Assembly: GCF_002995495.1 (NCBI RefSeq)
Contig: NZ_PVZV01000010.1
Coordinates: forward strand, 186,001 to 250,000
Direction: 5' to 3'
Source: Actinocorallia populi
GTDB lineage: Bacteria > Actinomycetota > Actinomycetes > Streptosporangiales > Streptosporangiaceae
Length of the DNA: 64,000 nt
Part shown: positions 28,851 to 40,939 of the stretch, piece after piece
How the letters are laid out: every line of letters begins with the position of its first letter
Numbering within the stretch: position 1 is the first letter of the stretch
The notes under the pieces: generated by a model
Told to the model about the DNA's origin: nothing
Seen by the model: the letters and a program-made list of their open reading frames with translations, nothing else
Database searches by the model: none
Translations under genes and position numbers: made by a program

Positions 28851-29752
28851 CGGACTCCAGCGTGCCCTCCCGCATCGGGCTGGGCCTGGGGAGCATGCCC
28901 CCCTCGCTGCTGGTGCTGGGCGGGATCGTCTCGGTGCAGGCCGGGGCGGGCATCGCCAAGGGCATGTTCGACCGGGTGCCGCCGACCGTCGTGGTGGTCC
29001 TGCGGCTGCTGGTGGCGGCCCTCGTGGTGGGCTTCCTGGCCCGGCGGGCGCTGCGGCGGGTGTGGCGCGAGCACGGCGCGAAGGACCTGGGCGCCGCGGC
29101 GGGCCTGGGGCTGTCGCTGGCGCTGATGAACTTCTCGATCTACCAGTCGATCCAGCAGATCCCGCTGGGGGTCGCGGTCACCATCGAGTTCCTGGGGCCG
29201 CTGCTGGTGTCGGTGGCGGCCTCACGGCGGGCCATGGACCTGCTCTGGGCGTTCCTGGCCTTCGGCGGGGTGGTGCTGCTGGCGCGGAGCGACGGGGACA
29301 TCACCCTCTCCGGGGTGCTGTGGGCGCTGCTGGCGGCCGTGGGATGGGCCGCCTACATCCTCTTCGCCACCGCCACCGGAAAGCGCATCCCCGGCAGCAC
29401 GGGGCTGGCGCTGGCCAGTGCCGTCGCGACCGTCGCGGTCCTGCCGATGGGGCTGCACGCGCTCGACGAGGCGGGCGGCGGCGCGGTGCTCACCCCGGCC
29501 GTGCTGGCGATGGGGCTGGGGGTGGGTCTGCTGTCCTCGGTGATCCCCTACACGCTGGAGCTCGAGGCGCTGCGGCGCATCCCGCAGCGGGTCTTCGGGA
29601 TCCTGATGAGCGCCGAGCCCGCGGTGGCGGCGCTGATCGGCGTGGTCCTGCTCGGCGAGTTCCTCGGCCCGGCCCAGTGGGCGGCCGTCGGCGCGGTGGT
29701 CGCCGCCTGCGCGGGCGCCACGCTCACCGCGCGCGAAGGCCCCAGGACCTGA
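28847..29752 (+). CDS. EamA/RhtA-type drug/metabolite transporter, 301 aa
   Basis: Ten hydrophobic helices in two EamA repeats (about residues 15-145 and 150-290); YQSIQQIPLGVAVTIEFLGPLLV and GILMSAEPAVAALIGVVLLGE are the two conserved half-ends, closest to threonine/homoserine exporter RhtA. It exports amino acids or small metabolites. The ATG at 28847 overlaps the permease stop; ATG at 28841 is also possible. Confidence 0.85.
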   Translation: MTDSSVPSRIGLGLGSMPPSLLVLGGIVSVQAGAGIAKGMFDRVPPTVVVVLRLLVAALVVGFLARRALRRVWREHGAKDLGAAAGLGLSLALMNFSIYQSIQQIPLGVAVTIEFLGPLLVSVAASRRAMDLLWAFLAFGGVVLLARSDGDITLSGVLWALLAAVGWAAYILFATATGKRIPGSTGLALASAVATVAVLPMGLHALDEAGGGAVLTPAVLAMGLGVGLLSSVIPYTLELEALRRIPQRVFGILMSAEPAVAALIGVVLLGEFLGPAQWAAVGAVVAACAGATLTAREGPRT

Positions 29753-29781
29753 CCCGGATCGGACCACCGGCGGGGCGGTCC

Positions 29782-29794
29782 TACGATGAGGCCG
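29782..29794 (+). promoter_or_regulatory. -10 box of leaderless ctaA promoter
   Basis: TACGAT at 29782-29787 is six bases from the GTG at 29794. The spacing puts the transcript start at the initiation codon. Confidence 0.4.
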
Positions 29795-30783
29795 TGGCTG
29801 TGACGACCCCTGAGAACAAGACCTCCCTGCTGTTCAAGGCCAGGGAGGCCGTCTGGAATCCCACCCCCGGCTCGCTGCGGTTCCTCGCCCTGCTGGGCGT
29901 GATCGTGAACGCCGGGATCGTGCTCACCGGCGGGGCCGTCCGGCTCACCAAGTCGGGCCTGGGCTGCCCGACCTGGCCCAAGTGCACCGGCGACAGCCTG
30001 CTGCCGCACGCCTCGCCCGAGCACTCGCCGGTCAACATGGCCATCGAGTTCGGCAACCGCACCCTGACCTTCCTGGTGCTGGCCGTCGCGTTCGCCGTCT
30101 ACATCGCGGCCCGCAGGCTCTCGCCCGGCCGCCCGGAGCTGACCAGGCTCGCGCTGTGGCAGCCGATCGGCGTCGTCGTCCAGGCCGGGGTGGGCGGGCT
30201 CACCGTCCTGACCAAGCTGCACCCGACCATGGTCTCCCCGCACTACCTGTTCTCCATCGCGCTGATCTTCGTGGCGCTCCTGCTGTACGTGCGCGCGGGC
30301 GAAGGCGACGGGCCCGTCGAACGGCTGGTCGCGCCCCTGGTGCACCGGCTCACCCTCGCGCTGGTCTGGGTGGTCGTCGCCGTCCTCGTCGTCGGCACCT
30401 TCGTCACCGGCTCCGGGCCGCACGCGGGCGACGCCGAGGCCACCCGCCTGCCCTTCCCGATCGTGGACATCACCCGGGCCCACTCGCTCCTGGCCTGGGC
30501 GACGGTCGTCCTGACCGTGGCGCTGCTCGTCCTGCACCGCAGGACCGGCGCGCCCGCCGGCGTCCGCAGGGCCGGATACGTGCTGCTGGGCACGATCCTG
30601 CTGCAGGGCCTCATCGGCTACGTGCAGTACTTCCTCGGCGTGCCCGAGCTCCTGGTCGCCGCCCACGTGCTCGGCTCGACCCTGCTGTGGATCGCCACCC
30701 TGAACCTCCTGTACGCCGGACGCGTCCGGCCCGTCGCGGAGGGTTCCGCGACGGCCCCCGCCCCGGCCGTCCGGACGGCCTAG
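29794..30783 (+). CDS. ctaA: Heme A synthase CtaA, 329 aa
   Basis: CtaA/Cox15 protein with eight helices. The first extracellular loop has the conserved GLGCPTWPKC with a Cys pair; TKLHPTMVSPHYLFS, ITRAHSLLAW and AAHVLGSTLLW carry the heme-binding His residues. After the first loop, AIEFGNRTLTF has Asn where the Bacillus enzyme has His; I believe this variant is common in actinobacteria. It oxidises heme O to heme A for cytochrome aa3. GTG at 29794 is selected from the -10 box. The end overlaps the convergent PrsW gene by four bases. Confidence 0.92.
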   Translation: MAVTTPENKTSLLFKAREAVWNPTPGSLRFLALLGVIVNAGIVLTGGAVRLTKSGLGCPTWPKCTGDSLLPHASPEHSPVNMAIEFGNRTLTFLVLAVAFAVYIAARRLSPGRPELTRLALWQPIGVVVQAGVGGLTVLTKLHPTMVSPHYLFSIALIFVALLLYVRAGEGDGPVERLVAPLVHRLTLALVWVVVAVLVVGTFVTGSGPHAGDAEATRLPFPIVDITRAHSLLAWATVVLTVALLVLHRRTGAPAGVRRAGYVLLGTILLQGLIGYVQYFLGVPELLVAAHVLGSTLLWIATLNLLYAGRVRPVAEGSATAPAPAVRTA

Positions 30784-31970
30784 CCGGGCGGCGGGGCGAA
30801 ACCGGAGGGGCCCCAGGGGGGCGGGGCCTCCGGGCCCGCCTGGATGCGGCTCATGGCCAGCGCCTGGCGGGCCACCACCATCAGCCGCAGCAGCTCGCCG
30901 CGGCGGCGGGCGAAGAACGGGACGTCGATCACCCCGTTGTCCATGCGCCGGTGCAGCAGGACCAGCTCGGTGGCGGCGAGCTGGTAGTCGCTCATCGCGC
31001 GGGCCGCGCCCTTGCCGCCGATGGAGCGCGCCCAGCGGCGGGCCTCGCGGCGCAGCGGCATCTGGCCGAGCATCACGATGTCCTGCGGCGAGACCAGGCC
31101 GGTCCGCAGGTAGCCCGGCAGGTACTGGCCGATCTGGCGGACCAGCGCCCGGCGCTCCAGGAAGACCAGGGTGAGCAGCCCGACTAGGATGGCGAAGTTC
31201 AGCACGTAGATGGCCGCGAGCCCGCCGACACCCATCTGGGTGCCGGCGTTCCACAGCGCGTGCAGCAGCATGGACGCCAGCAGGCCCAGCACCAGCGCGG
31301 CGACCCGGCCGGTGCGCCGGTTGGCCGCGTACGCCACGCCCAGGCCCGTCATCGCGGTGAACAGCGGGTGGCAGAAGGGCGCGACGACGCCCCGCAGGAC
31401 GAACACCGCCTCCAGCCGCTGGGTGCCGCCGCCGTCCAGGGCCTGCAGGTAATAGGAGACGTTCTCCATCATCGCGAAGCCCAGGGCGACCATGGCCGCG
31501 TAGACGAACCCGTCGGTGACGCCGTCGATCTCGTTGCGGCGGAACCACAGCAGGACGAACAGCACGGCGCCCTTGAGGGCCTCCTCCACCACGGGCGCGC
31601 CCACCACCGTGGTCCAGAACCTGCCCTGCTCGCCGAAGACCGGCTCGGTGACGTACTTCAGGCCCAGCGTGTTGAGGACGAGCGCGCCCAGCACGGCCAC
31701 GCCCGCCCCCCACAGGAAGGCGAAGACCAGATCCCTGGCCGGTTCGGGTTCCAGCCGGTCCAGCAGCAGCACCGCCGCGACCATGATGGGCACCGGAAGG
31801 ACCGCCAGGCCCACGCAGACGGCGAAGTTCGCGCCGCCTCCCAGCAGGGCGAACACGACCAGGGCCGTCAGCGCGCACAACGAGGTGACGACCATGCCGA
31901 CCATCAGCTTGATCGAAGGCCGGCCGGGCGTACGGCCCGCCAGGACGGCCTGCGGATCAAGGGAGGTCAT
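30780..31970 (-). CDS. PrsW family intramembrane metalloprotease, 396 aa
   Basis: PrsW-type CPBP-like membrane protease with about eight helices. The catalytic motifs are visible: VVEEALKGAVLF (EExxK-like), the FCHPLFTAMTG His, and the later LHALWNAG His. PrsW proteases cut membrane-bound anti-sigma factors at site 1. The C-terminal about 140 residues are hydrophilic. It lies between and convergent with ctaA and upstream of ctaB on the same strand; no sigma factor or anti-sigma gene is in the window. Confidence 0.88.
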   Translation of the reverse strand: MTSLDPQAVLAGRTPGRPSIKLMVGMVVTSLCALTALVVFALLGGGANFAVCVGLAVLPVPIMVAAVLLLDRLEPEPARDLVFAFLWGAGVAVLGALVLNTLGLKYVTEPVFGEQGRFWTTVVGAPVVEEALKGAVLFVLLWFRRNEIDGVTDGFVYAAMVALGFAMMENVSYYLQALDGGGTQRLEAVFVLRGVVAPFCHPLFTAMTGLGVAYAANRRTGRVAALVLGLLASMLLHALWNAGTQMGVGGLAAIYVLNFAILVGLLTLVFLERRALVRQIGQYLPGYLRTGLVSPQDIVMLGQMPLRREARRWARSIGGKGAARAMSDYQLAATELVLLHRRMDNGVIDVPFFARRRGELLRLMVVARQALAMSRIQAGPEAPPPWGPSGFAPPPG

Positions 31971-32021
31971 GCGGCGAGCGTAGTCGAGCGCGCGCCGGGG
32001 CGTTAAGCCCGGGACGCGCGG

Positions 32022-33002
32022 TCACTGGAAGAGGAAGTCGACCGCCACCGCGGTGAACAGCAAGGCCAGATAGGTGTTCGACAGGTGGAAGAAGCGCATC
32101 GGCCGCAGCAGGGCACCGCTCAGGCCGCGGTTGACCCGCGCCAGCAGGCGGTGTCCCTCGAGCAGGAAGACCGCGCCCAGCAGCAGCGCGACCGCGCCGT
32201 AGACCGGGGTGAGATCCGCCACGGGCCACAGCAGCAGCGAGCACAGGACGGTGGCCCAGGTGTAGACGAGGCTCTCCACCACGACCCGCTTCTCCCCCGC
32301 CACCACGGGCAGCATGGGGATGCCGGCGAGCGCGTAGTCCTCGCGGTAGCGCATGGCCAGCGTCCAGGTGTGCGGCGGCGTCCACAGGAAGACCACGCCG
32401 AACAGCACGAACGGGGCCCAGGCCAGGGAGCCGGTGACGGCGGACCAGCCGATGAGGACGGGCATGCAGCCGGCGATGCCGCCCCACACCACGTTCTGCT
32501 TCGTGCGCCGCTTGAGCAGCAGCGAGTAGACGAAGACGTAGAAGAGGATGGCGCCGACCGACAGGGCCGCGGCCAGGGCGTTGACCGTGAGCAGGAACCC
32601 GGCCGTGGAGATCACGCCCAGGGCCGCGCCGAACACCAGGGCGGCGCGGGGGCTGACCTGGTGGCGGGCCAGGGGGCGGCGGCGGGTGCGGCGCATCTTG
32701 GCGTCGATGTCGCGGTCGATGAAGCAGTTGACGGCGTTGGCGCTGCCCGCCGACATCGTCCCCCACAGCAGGGTGAACAGCACGAGTCCGAGGTCGGGAA
32801 CACCCTTGGCGGCCAGGAACATCACCGGTAGCGTGGTGATCAGCAGAAGTTCGATGACCCGCGGCTTGGTCAGGGCCACATAGGCCTTGATCTTGGCACC
32901 GAGCGTACGGGCCTGGCCGTCGTCCGCGAGGAGGGCGGCGGGCGGATCCGCTTCGAGCTCGACACCGGTCGTGCCGCCGAGCCGGTTACTGAGCACCGTC
33001 AC
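32022..33002 (-). CDS. ctaB: Protoheme IX farnesyltransferase CtaB, 326 aa
   Basis: UbiA-family prenyltransferase. The two Asp-rich motifs are [20 protein letters not shown] (first, binding farnesyl-PP/Mg2+) and the second around [13 protein letters not shown]; seven to nine helices follow. It turns heme B into heme O, the step before CtaA. Start is uncertain: GTG at 33002 has AGAAGG ten bases upstream; GTG at 32996 is the next. It is divergent from tkt. Confidence 0.92.
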   Translation of the reverse strand: MTVLSNRLGGTTGVELEADPPAALLADDGQARTLGAKIKAYVALTKPRVIELLLITTLPVMFLAAKGVPDLGLVLFTLLWGTMSAGSANAVNCFIDRDIDAKMRRTRRRPLARHQVSPRAALVFGAALGVISTAGFLLTVNALAAALSVGAILFYVFVYSLLLKRRTKQNVVWGGIAGCMPVLIGWSAVTGSLAWAPFVLFGVVFLWTPPHTWTLAMRYREDYALAGIPMLPVVAGEKRVVVESLVYTWATVLCSLLLWPVADLTPVYGAVALLLGAVFLLEGHRLLARVNRGLSGALLRPMRFFHLSNTYLALLFTAVAVDFLFQ

Positions 33003-33201
33003 AACTGGGAAGCCTTCTGGTGAGGGAAATCTGAATGCCGCGGACGCCCCTTGCGGCCGCGCCATCACTGTAGTCCCGACCTGGGGGGTACCCGCCACCG
33101 GGTGCGGTGTTTCACCTGTGCTCTCCCTCCCGCCGGGGAACCGGCGCAGGGTTAGGCAGGGAATCATCGGGCATGTGCCCTGTGTTCTGGGTAAAGAGCC
33201 C

Positions 33202-33217
33202 AATGGTTTAGACCAAT
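33202..33217 (+). promoter_or_regulatory. dre-like palindrome over the tkt -35 box
   Basis: AATGGTTTAGACCAAT differs from the DasR/GntR consensus core TGGTCTAGACCA at one position. It spans the -35-like TTTAGA (33207-33212), so a bound repressor would exclude RNA polymerase. Confidence 0.55.
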
Positions 33218-33235
33218 CCTTCCGGGCGTCATAAT
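33207..33235 (+). promoter_or_regulatory. tkt promoter
   Basis: TTTAGA (33207-33212) and CATAAT (33230-33235) are spaced by 17 bases. Transcription would start near 33242, giving a leader of about 80 bases before the tkt GTG. Confidence 0.5.
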
Positions 33236-33320
33236 GAGTAGGCTCGGAGAGATCACCGCCCCGGGGCACGGGCGTGGTCGACCTGACATCCCAAGATCTT
33301 GGAAGGACCTGAGCGTTCCG

Positions 33321-35411
<2,091 letters not shown>

Positions 35412-35414
35412 CGC

Positions 35415-36512
35415 ATGACTGAGAATCTGAGGAAGCTCTCCCGGGAGGGCGTGTCCATCTGGCTCGACGACGTCAGCCGGGAGCGCCTTCGTTCGGGCGG
35501 CCTCGAACGGCTCATCGAGGAGAAGGGCGTCGTCGGGGTCACCTCCAACCCCACGATCTTCGCCAACGCCGTCGGCAAGGGCAACGCCTACGACGACCAG
35601 CTGCGCGACCTGGCGGTCCGCGGGGTGGACGTCGAGGAGGCGGCCCGCGCCGTCACCACCTACGACATCCGCTGGGCCTGCGACGTGCTGCGCCCGGTCT
35701 ACGACCGCACGGACGGCGTCGACGGCCGGGTGTCCCTGGAGGTGGACCCGCGGCTGGCCCGCGCCACCGAGGCCACGGTCGCCGAGGCCAGGGCCCTGTG
35801 GTGGCAGGTCGACCGCCCCAACCTGATGATCAAGATCCCGGCCACCCGGGAGGGCCTGCCCGCGATCACCGCGGCGCTGGCCGAGGGCATCAGCGTCAAC
35901 GTCACGCTGATCTTCTCCCTGGAGCGCTACGGGGAGGTCGTGGACGCCTACTTCGCCGGCCTGGAGCAGGCCAAGGACAACGGGCACGACCTGCACCGCA
36001 TCTCCTCGGTGGCGTCGTTCTTCGTCTCCCGCGTGGACACCGAGATCGACAAGCGGCTGGAGAAGCTGGGCCGGCCCGAGCTCAAGAGCAAGGCCGGCCT
36101 GGCCAACGCCCGGCTCGCCTACGAGCTGTACGAGCAGAAGACCGCCTCCCCCCGCTGGCAGGCGCTGGCCGAGGCCGGAGCGCTCCCGCAGCGCCCGCTG
36201 TGGGCCTCCACCGGGGTGAAGGACCCGGAGCTGCCCGACACGCTCTACGTGACCGAGCTGGTCGCCCCCGGCACCGTCAACACGCTGCCCGAGGCCACCC
36301 TGGACGCCGCGGCCGACCACGCCGAGGTCCGCGGTGACACCGTCACGGGCGCCTACCCGGACGCGCACGCCCTCTTCGCCGCGCTGAGGGACGCCGGCGT
36401 CGACTACGACGACGTCGTGCGGGTCCTGGAGGACGAGGGCGTGGAGAAGTTCGAAGCCTCCTGGAAGCAGTTCCTCGACACCCTGAAGGGCGAACTGGAG
36501 GACAAGGCGTGA
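35415..36512 (+). CDS. tal: Transaldolase, 365 aa
   Basis: Actinobacterial-type transaldolase of about 365 residues. The Schiff-base lysine is in [16 protein letters not shown] near residue 140, with [13 protein letters not shown] near 45 and [12 protein letters not shown]-type segment [13 protein letters not shown]. It moves a dihydroxyacetone unit between sugar phosphates. Its stop overlaps pgi by four bases (GTGA). Confidence 0.95.
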   Translation: MTENLRKLSREGVSIWLDDVSRERLRSGGLERLIEEKGVVGVTSNPTIFANAVGKGNAYDDQLRDLAVRGVDVEEAARAVTTYDIRWACDVLRPVYDRTDGVDGRVSLEVDPRLARATEATVAEARALWWQVDRPNLMIKIPATREGLPAITAALAEGISVNVTLIFSLERYGEVVDAYFAGLEQAKDNGHDLHRISSVASFFVSRVDTEIDKRLEKLGRPELKSKAGLANARLAYELYEQKTASPRWQALAEAGALPQRPLWASTGVKDPELPDTLYVTELVAPGTVNTLPEATLDAAADHAEVRGDTVTGAYPDAHALFAALRDAGVDYDDVVRVLEDEGVEKFEASWKQFLDTLKGELEDKA

Positions 36513-38161
36513 CATCAGTGGTCACCGCCGCGGGCGTCTCGGTCACCTTGCGCGGCGATGCCGTCGAGGAGACCGAGACCGTCCTGCAGAGGTTGATCTC
36601 CGATGGCGTCCCCGGGGCGCTCGCCGCCAAGAACGCCAGCCTCTGGGGACCCGACGCGGTCGCCGAGGCCGGCGGGCGCCTGGGCTGGCTGGACCTGGCC
36701 GACACCTCGCGGCCGCTGGTGGGCCCGCTGAACGAGCTGGCCGCCGAGTACCGCGCGGAGGGCCTCGACCACGTCGTGCTGGCCGGCATGGGCGGCTCCT
36801 CGCTGGCCCCCGAGGTGATCACCGGTACCGCCGGGGTGGAGCTGACCGTCCTGGACACCACCGACCCGCACCAGGTCGGCCGGGTCGTCGCCGACCGGCT
36901 GGAGCGCACGGTCGTGGTGGTGGCGTCCAAGAGCGGCGGCACCATCGAGACCGACGCCCACCGGCGGCTCTTCGAGCAGGCCTTCCGGGACGCGGGGATC
37001 ACCGGCGACGCGCTCAAGCGCCGCTTCGTGGTGGTGACCGATCCGGGTTCTCCGCTGGAGAACACCGCACGCCAGGCCGGGTACCACGTCGTGCTGGCCG
37101 ACCCCGACGTCGGCGGGCGCTACAGCGCGCTGAGCGCCTTCGGCCTGGTGCCCTCGGCCCTGGCCGGGGCCGACACGGGGCGGCTGCTGGACGAGGCCGC
37201 CGAGCTGTCCCCCGCGCTGCGCCAGCCGTACGACAACCCGGGCCTGGCGCTGGGCGCGGCGATCGGCGCGGCCGGGGCCCGCGGGCACGACAAGCTGCTG
37301 CTGGCCGACGCGGGCTCGGGGCTCAGGGGGTTCGGCGACTGGGCCGAGCAGCTCATCGCCGAGTCCACCGGCAAGGAGGGCAAGGGAGTCCTCCCGGTCG
37401 TGCTGGAGGGCGTCGACGCGCCCGGCTTCGCCCCCTCCCCCGACGCGCGGGGCGCGGTGCTGGGCTCCTACGACGCCTCGGCGATCACGGTGCGGGGCCC
37501 GCTGGGCGCCCAGTTCCTGCTGTGGGAGTACGCCACCGCGGTCGCCGGGCGGGTGCTGGGCGTCAACCCCTTCGACCAGCCCAACGTCCAGGAGTCCAAG
37601 GACAACACGGGCGCCCTGCTGAAGGCCGCGGAGGAGCAGGGCTCCGCCGCGCCGGCGGCCGGAGCGCCCGACCTGGTCGCCGGGGCCGTGGAGGTCCACG
37701 CGGGCGGCGCGCTCGAGGCCGGCACCCTGTCCGGCGCGCTCGACGAGCTGCTGGCGCTGGTGCCCGCGCGCGGCTACCTCGCCGTGATGGCCTACCTCGA
37801 CCGCACCGGGCGGGACGCCGGGGCCGCCGACCTGCGGGGGCTGCTGGCCACGCGCGCGGAGCGGCTGCGCGGGCGGCAGGGCACGGCGCACGTCACCTTC
37901 GGGTGGGGTCCGCGGTTCCTGCACTCCACCGGCCAGTACCACAAGGGGGGTCCGCAGAACGGTGTCTTCCTGCAGCTCACCGGCGAGGTGGAACAGGACG
38001 TCCCGGTGCCGGGCCGCCCCTACACCTTCGGCACGCTGCAGCTGGCCCAGGCGGTCGGCGACCTGCGGGCCCTGCGCTCGCGCGGACGCCCCGCGGTGCG
38101 GATCCACCTGCGCGACCGGGCCGAAGGACTCGCGCAACTGACAGACGCCTTGAAAAACTGA
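36509..38161 (+). CDS. pgi: Glucose-6-phosphate isomerase, actinobacterial form, 550 aa
   Basis: SIS-domain isomerase with [15 protein letters not shown] near residue 90 and [22 protein letters not shown] near 135, plus a C-terminal [17 protein letters not shown] with the catalytic-loop Lys/His. Length (550) fits the form found in pentose-phosphate clusters with tal. It interconverts glucose 6-phosphate and fructose 6-phosphate. It starts with GTG inside the tal stop. A hairpin 12 bases after the stop separates it from zwf. Confidence 0.9.
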   Translation: MTSVVTAAGVSVTLRGDAVEETETVLQRLISDGVPGALAAKNASLWGPDAVAEAGGRLGWLDLADTSRPLVGPLNELAAEYRAEGLDHVVLAGMGGSSLAPEVITGTAGVELTVLDTTDPHQVGRVVADRLERTVVVVASKSGGTIETDAHRRLFEQAFRDAGITGDALKRRFVVVTDPGSPLENTARQAGYHVVLADPDVGGRYSALSAFGLVPSALAGADTGRLLDEAAELSPALRQPYDNPGLALGAAIGAAGARGHDKLLLADAGSGLRGFGDWAEQLIAESTGKEGKGVLPVVLEGVDAPGFAPSPDARGAVLGSYDASAITVRGPLGAQFLLWEYATAVAGRVLGVNPFDQPNVQESKDNTGALLKAAEEQGSAAPAAGAPDLVAGAVEVHAGGALEAGTLSGALDELLALVPARGYLAVMAYLDRTGRDAGAADLRGLLATRAERLRGRQGTAHVTFGWGPRFLHSTGQYHKGGPQNGVFLQLTGEVEQDVPVPGRPYTFGTLQLAQAVGDLRALRSRGRPAVRIHLRDRAEGLAQLTDALKN

Positions 38162-38173
38162 GGAACACCCATC

Positions 38174-38219
38174 GGCCGGGCCGTCCTCCGTCCAGCAGTG
38201 GACGGGGGGCGGTCCGGCC
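38174..38219 (+). terminator. 20-bp hairpin between pgi and zwf
   Basis: The arms 38174-38193 and 38200-38219 pair over 20 positions with three G-U wobbles and an AGCAGT loop. It starts 12 bases after the pgi stop. No U-tract follows, so it may be partial; it suggests zwf-opcA-pgl has its own transcript or a processing site. Confidence 0.55.
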
Positions 38220-38304
38220 TCCGAAGGCAGACCGGTCGATCCCCTCCGCCAAGACCGTGCTCCATGCTCCACCAGTCGAACGACTCGTAGGAAAGGGACC
38301 GGGC

Positions 38305-39852
38305 ATGCCATCGCCCGCTGAACTGATCGGGATCGACGGGAACCCGCTGCGGGATCCCCGTGACAAGAGACTGCCCCGCGTCGCCGGACCCAGCGTGCTG
38401 GTCCTCTTCGGGGTCACCGGCGACCTCTCGCGCAAGAAACTCCTTCCCGCCATCTACGACCTGGCCAACCGCGGGCTGCTGCCGCCTGGCTTCTCCCTGG
38501 TGGGCTTCGCCCGCCGGGACTGGGAGAACCAGGACTTCCGCCAGCTCGCCTACGAGGCGGTCAAGCAGAACGCCCGCACGCCCTTCCGGGAGGAGGTCTG
38601 GAACCACCTGTCGGAGGGCATGCACTTCGTGCCCGGCGAGTTCAGCGACCCCGGCGCGTTCGACGCGCTGGCCATGGCCGTGAAGGAACTCGACGAGACC
38701 CGCGGCACGGGCGGCAACTACGCCTTCTACCTGTCCATCCCGCCGAAGTTCTTCGACGTCGTCGTGGAGCAGCTGCAGCGCAGCGGGCTGGCGGAACGTT
38801 CCGAATCGTCCTGGCGCCGGGTGGTGATCGAGAAGCCCTTCGGCCACGACCTGGCCAGCGCCCGGGAGCTCAACAACATCGTGCACCGGGTCTTCCCCGA
38901 GGAGTCGATCTTCCGGATCGACCACTACCTCGGCAAGGAGACGGTGCAGAACATCCTGGCGCTGCGCTTCGCCAACACGATGTTCGAGCCGGTCTGGAAC
39001 CGCTCCTACATCGACCACGTGCAGATCACCATGGCCGAGGACATCGGCATCGGCGGGCGCGCGGGCTACTACGACGGCATCGGCGCGGCCCGCGACGTCA
39101 TCCAGAACCACCTGCTGCAGCTGCTGGCGCTGGCCGCGATGGAGGAGCCGACGTCCTTCAGCGCCGAGGCGGTGCGCGCGGAGAAGGCCAAGGTGCTCTC
39201 CTCGGTGCGCCTGCCCGACGACCTGTCGCTGAGCACGGCCCGCGGCCAGTACGCGGCGGGTTGGCAGGGCGGCGTGAAGGTGCGCGGCTACCTGGAGGAG
39301 GACGGCATACCGGAGTCCTCCACGACCGAGACGTACGCCGCGGTCAAGCTGGAGATCGACTCCCGCCGCTGGGCCGGGGTGCCGTGGTACCTCAGGACCG
39401 GCAAGCGCCTGTCCCGCCGCACCACCGAGGTGGCGATGATCTTCCAGCGGGCGCCGCACCTGCCGTTCTCCCAGACCGAGACCGAGGAGCTGGGGCAGAA
39501 CGCCCTGGTCTTTCGGGTGCAGCCGGACGAGGGCATCACGGTGCGGTTCGGCTCCAAGGTCCCGGGCACCTCGATGGAGGTGCGGGACGTCAACATGGAC
39601 TTCGCCTACGGCGAGTCGTTCACCGAGTCCTCGCCGGAGGCCTACGAGCGGCTGATCCTGGACGTCCTCATCGGCGACCCGCCGCTCTTCCCCCGGCAGG
39701 AGGAGGTCGAGCTGTCATGGAAGATCCTCGACCCGGTCGAGGAGTTCTGGGCCGCGCGCGGCAGGCCCGACCAGTACAAGTCCGGCGGCTACGGTCCCAA
39801 GTCCGCCGACCTGATGATGAAGCGCGACGGCCGCGCGTGGCGGAGGATCTGA
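38305..39852 (+). CDS. zwf: Glucose-6-phosphate dehydrogenase, 515 aa
   Basis: NADP-dependent first enzyme of the oxidative pentose phosphate branch. Nucleotide-binding LFGVTGDLSRKKLLPAIYDL near residue 33, the catalytic RIDHYLGKETVQN near 205 and the EKPFGHDLASA segment near 175 are present. The ATG at 38305 has AAAGGGA about eight bases upstream. It is followed after one base by opcA, its assembly partner. Confidence 0.95.
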   Translation: MPSPAELIGIDGNPLRDPRDKRLPRVAGPSVLVLFGVTGDLSRKKLLPAIYDLANRGLLPPGFSLVGFARRDWENQDFRQLAYEAVKQNARTPFREEVWNHLSEGMHFVPGEFSDPGAFDALAMAVKELDETRGTGGNYAFYLSIPPKFFDVVVEQLQRSGLAERSESSWRRVVIEKPFGHDLASARELNNIVHRVFPEESIFRIDHYLGKETVQNILALRFANTMFEPVWNRSYIDHVQITMAEDIGIGGRAGYYDGIGAARDVIQNHLLQLLALAAMEEPTSFSAEAVRAEKAKVLSSVRLPDDLSLSTARGQYAAGWQGGVKVRGYLEEDGIPESSTTETYAAVKLEIDSRRWAGVPWYLRTGKRLSRRTTEVAMIFQRAPHLPFSQTETEELGQNALVFRVQPDEGITVRFGSKVPGTSMEVRDVNMDFAYGESFTESSPEAYERLILDVLIGDPPLFPRQEEVELSWKILDPVEEFWAARGRPDQYKSGGYGPKSADLMMKRDGRAWRRI

Positions 39853-39853
39853 C

Positions 39854-40939
39854 GTGAACATCGATCTCACCTCGACCACCACCAGACGCATCCAGGAGGC
39901 GCTGACCCAGGCCAGGCACCAGATGGGCGGCCCCACCGTGGGGATGGTGCTGACCCTGGTGATCGTCACCGACGAGTCGGCGCAGTACGACTCGCTGCGG
40001 GCCGCCAACGAGGCGGCGCGCGAGCACCCGTGCCGGATCCTGACCGTCATCTCCCGCGACCCGCGGGGCGGCTCCTCCCGGCTCGACGCCGAGATCCGCA
40101 TCGGCGAGACGGGTCCGGGCGAGACGGTGCTGCTGCGCATGTACGGGCCGCTGGCCCAGCACGCCGACTCGGTGGTGGTGCCGCTGCTGGTGCCGGACGC
40201 GCCGGTCGTGGTCTGGTGGCCGGGCCAGCCGCCGGACGACCCCGCGGAGGACCCGCTGGGCGCGCTCGGCCAGCGCCGGGTCACCGACTCCTACGCCGCG
40301 CTGGACCGGATGGAGGCGCTCTGCCGGCTCAGCCGCTCCTACGCCCCCGGCGACACCGACTTCGCCTGGACCAGGCTGACCCCGTGGCGCACCCTGATGG
40401 CCGCCTCGCTGGACCAGCCGACGCCGCCGCTGCGCTCGGCCGAGGTGATGGGCGAGGCCGACAGCCCGAGCGCCGAGCTGCTCGCCGCCTGGCTGGAGAC
40501 CAGGCTGGGCATCCCGGCCCACCGGCGGGTCTCCGAGGGGCCCGGCATCACCGCGGTGGTGCTGCACAGCGACGAGGGCGAGCTGGCCGTCACCCGGCCT
40601 GACGGTCGGGTGGCCACGCTGGCGCGGCCCGGCCAGCCCGACCGGTACGTGTCGCTGCTGCGCCGGCCGATCGCCGAGCTGCTCGCCGAGGAGCTGCGGC
40701 GGCTGGACCCCGACGAGGTCTACCACGAGGCCGTGACGCGCTTCGAGAAGGAGCAGAGCCGGCGGGAGGTCCTGCAGGCGGTCACCGCCGAGGCCGCCGG
40801 AGCCGGCGAGGCGGCCGAGGCCGCCGTTCCCGGCACGCCCGCCGAGCCGGGCGGCACGCAGGAGCAGAGCGCCGCACCCGAGCCGGAGGGCCCCGCGCCG
40901 GGCAAGGGGCGGCAGAACAGGAAGAAGGCGGGTTCATGA
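39854..40939 (+). CDS. opcA: Glucose-6-phosphate dehydrogenase assembly protein OpcA, 361 aa
   Basis: OpcA family protein that activates or assembles G6PDH in cyanobacteria and actinobacteria. The N-terminus (DLTSTTTRRIQEALTQARHQMG) and middle (ADSVVVPLLVPDAPVVVWWPG) match the family. The last about 60 residues are a Glu/Ala/Pro-rich tail ending in basic KGRQNRKKAGS. It starts at GTG 39854 directly after zwf and overlaps pgl by four bases. Confidence 0.93.
   Translation: MNIDLTSTTTRRIQEALTQARHQMGGPTVGMVLTLVIVTDESAQYDSLRAANEAAREHPCRILTVISRDPRGGSSRLDAEIRIGETGPGETVLLRMYGPLAQHADSVVVPLLVPDAPVVVWWPGQPPDDPAEDPLGALGQRRVTDSYAALDRMEALCRLSRSYAPGDTDFAWTRLTPWRTLMAASLDQPTPPLRSAEVMGEADSPSAELLAAWLETRLGIPAHRRVSEGPGITAVVLHSDEGELAVTRPDGRVATLARPGQPDRYVSLLRRPIAELLAEELRRLDPDEVYHEAVTRFEKEQSRREVLQAVTAEAAGAGEAAEAAVPGTPAEPGGTQEQSAAPEPEGPAPGKGRQNRKKAGS

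Larger units (their letters stand above)
33003..33320. other. 318-base divergent promoter region between ctaB and tkt
   Basis: No reading frame with coding character is seen. It holds the tkt promoter and its dre-like palindrome (33202-33235) and, toward ctaB, a TACAGT on the minus strand (33067-33072) that could be a -10 box. An ATG at 33234 in the tkt frame lies in the -10 box and cannot be the tkt start. Confidence 0.6.

Noticed and set aside
33234-33320. ATG at 33234 as an upstream start for tkt
   Set aside because: It overlaps the CATAAT -10 box and adds 29 residues not found in transketolases; the GTG at 33321 fits the family.
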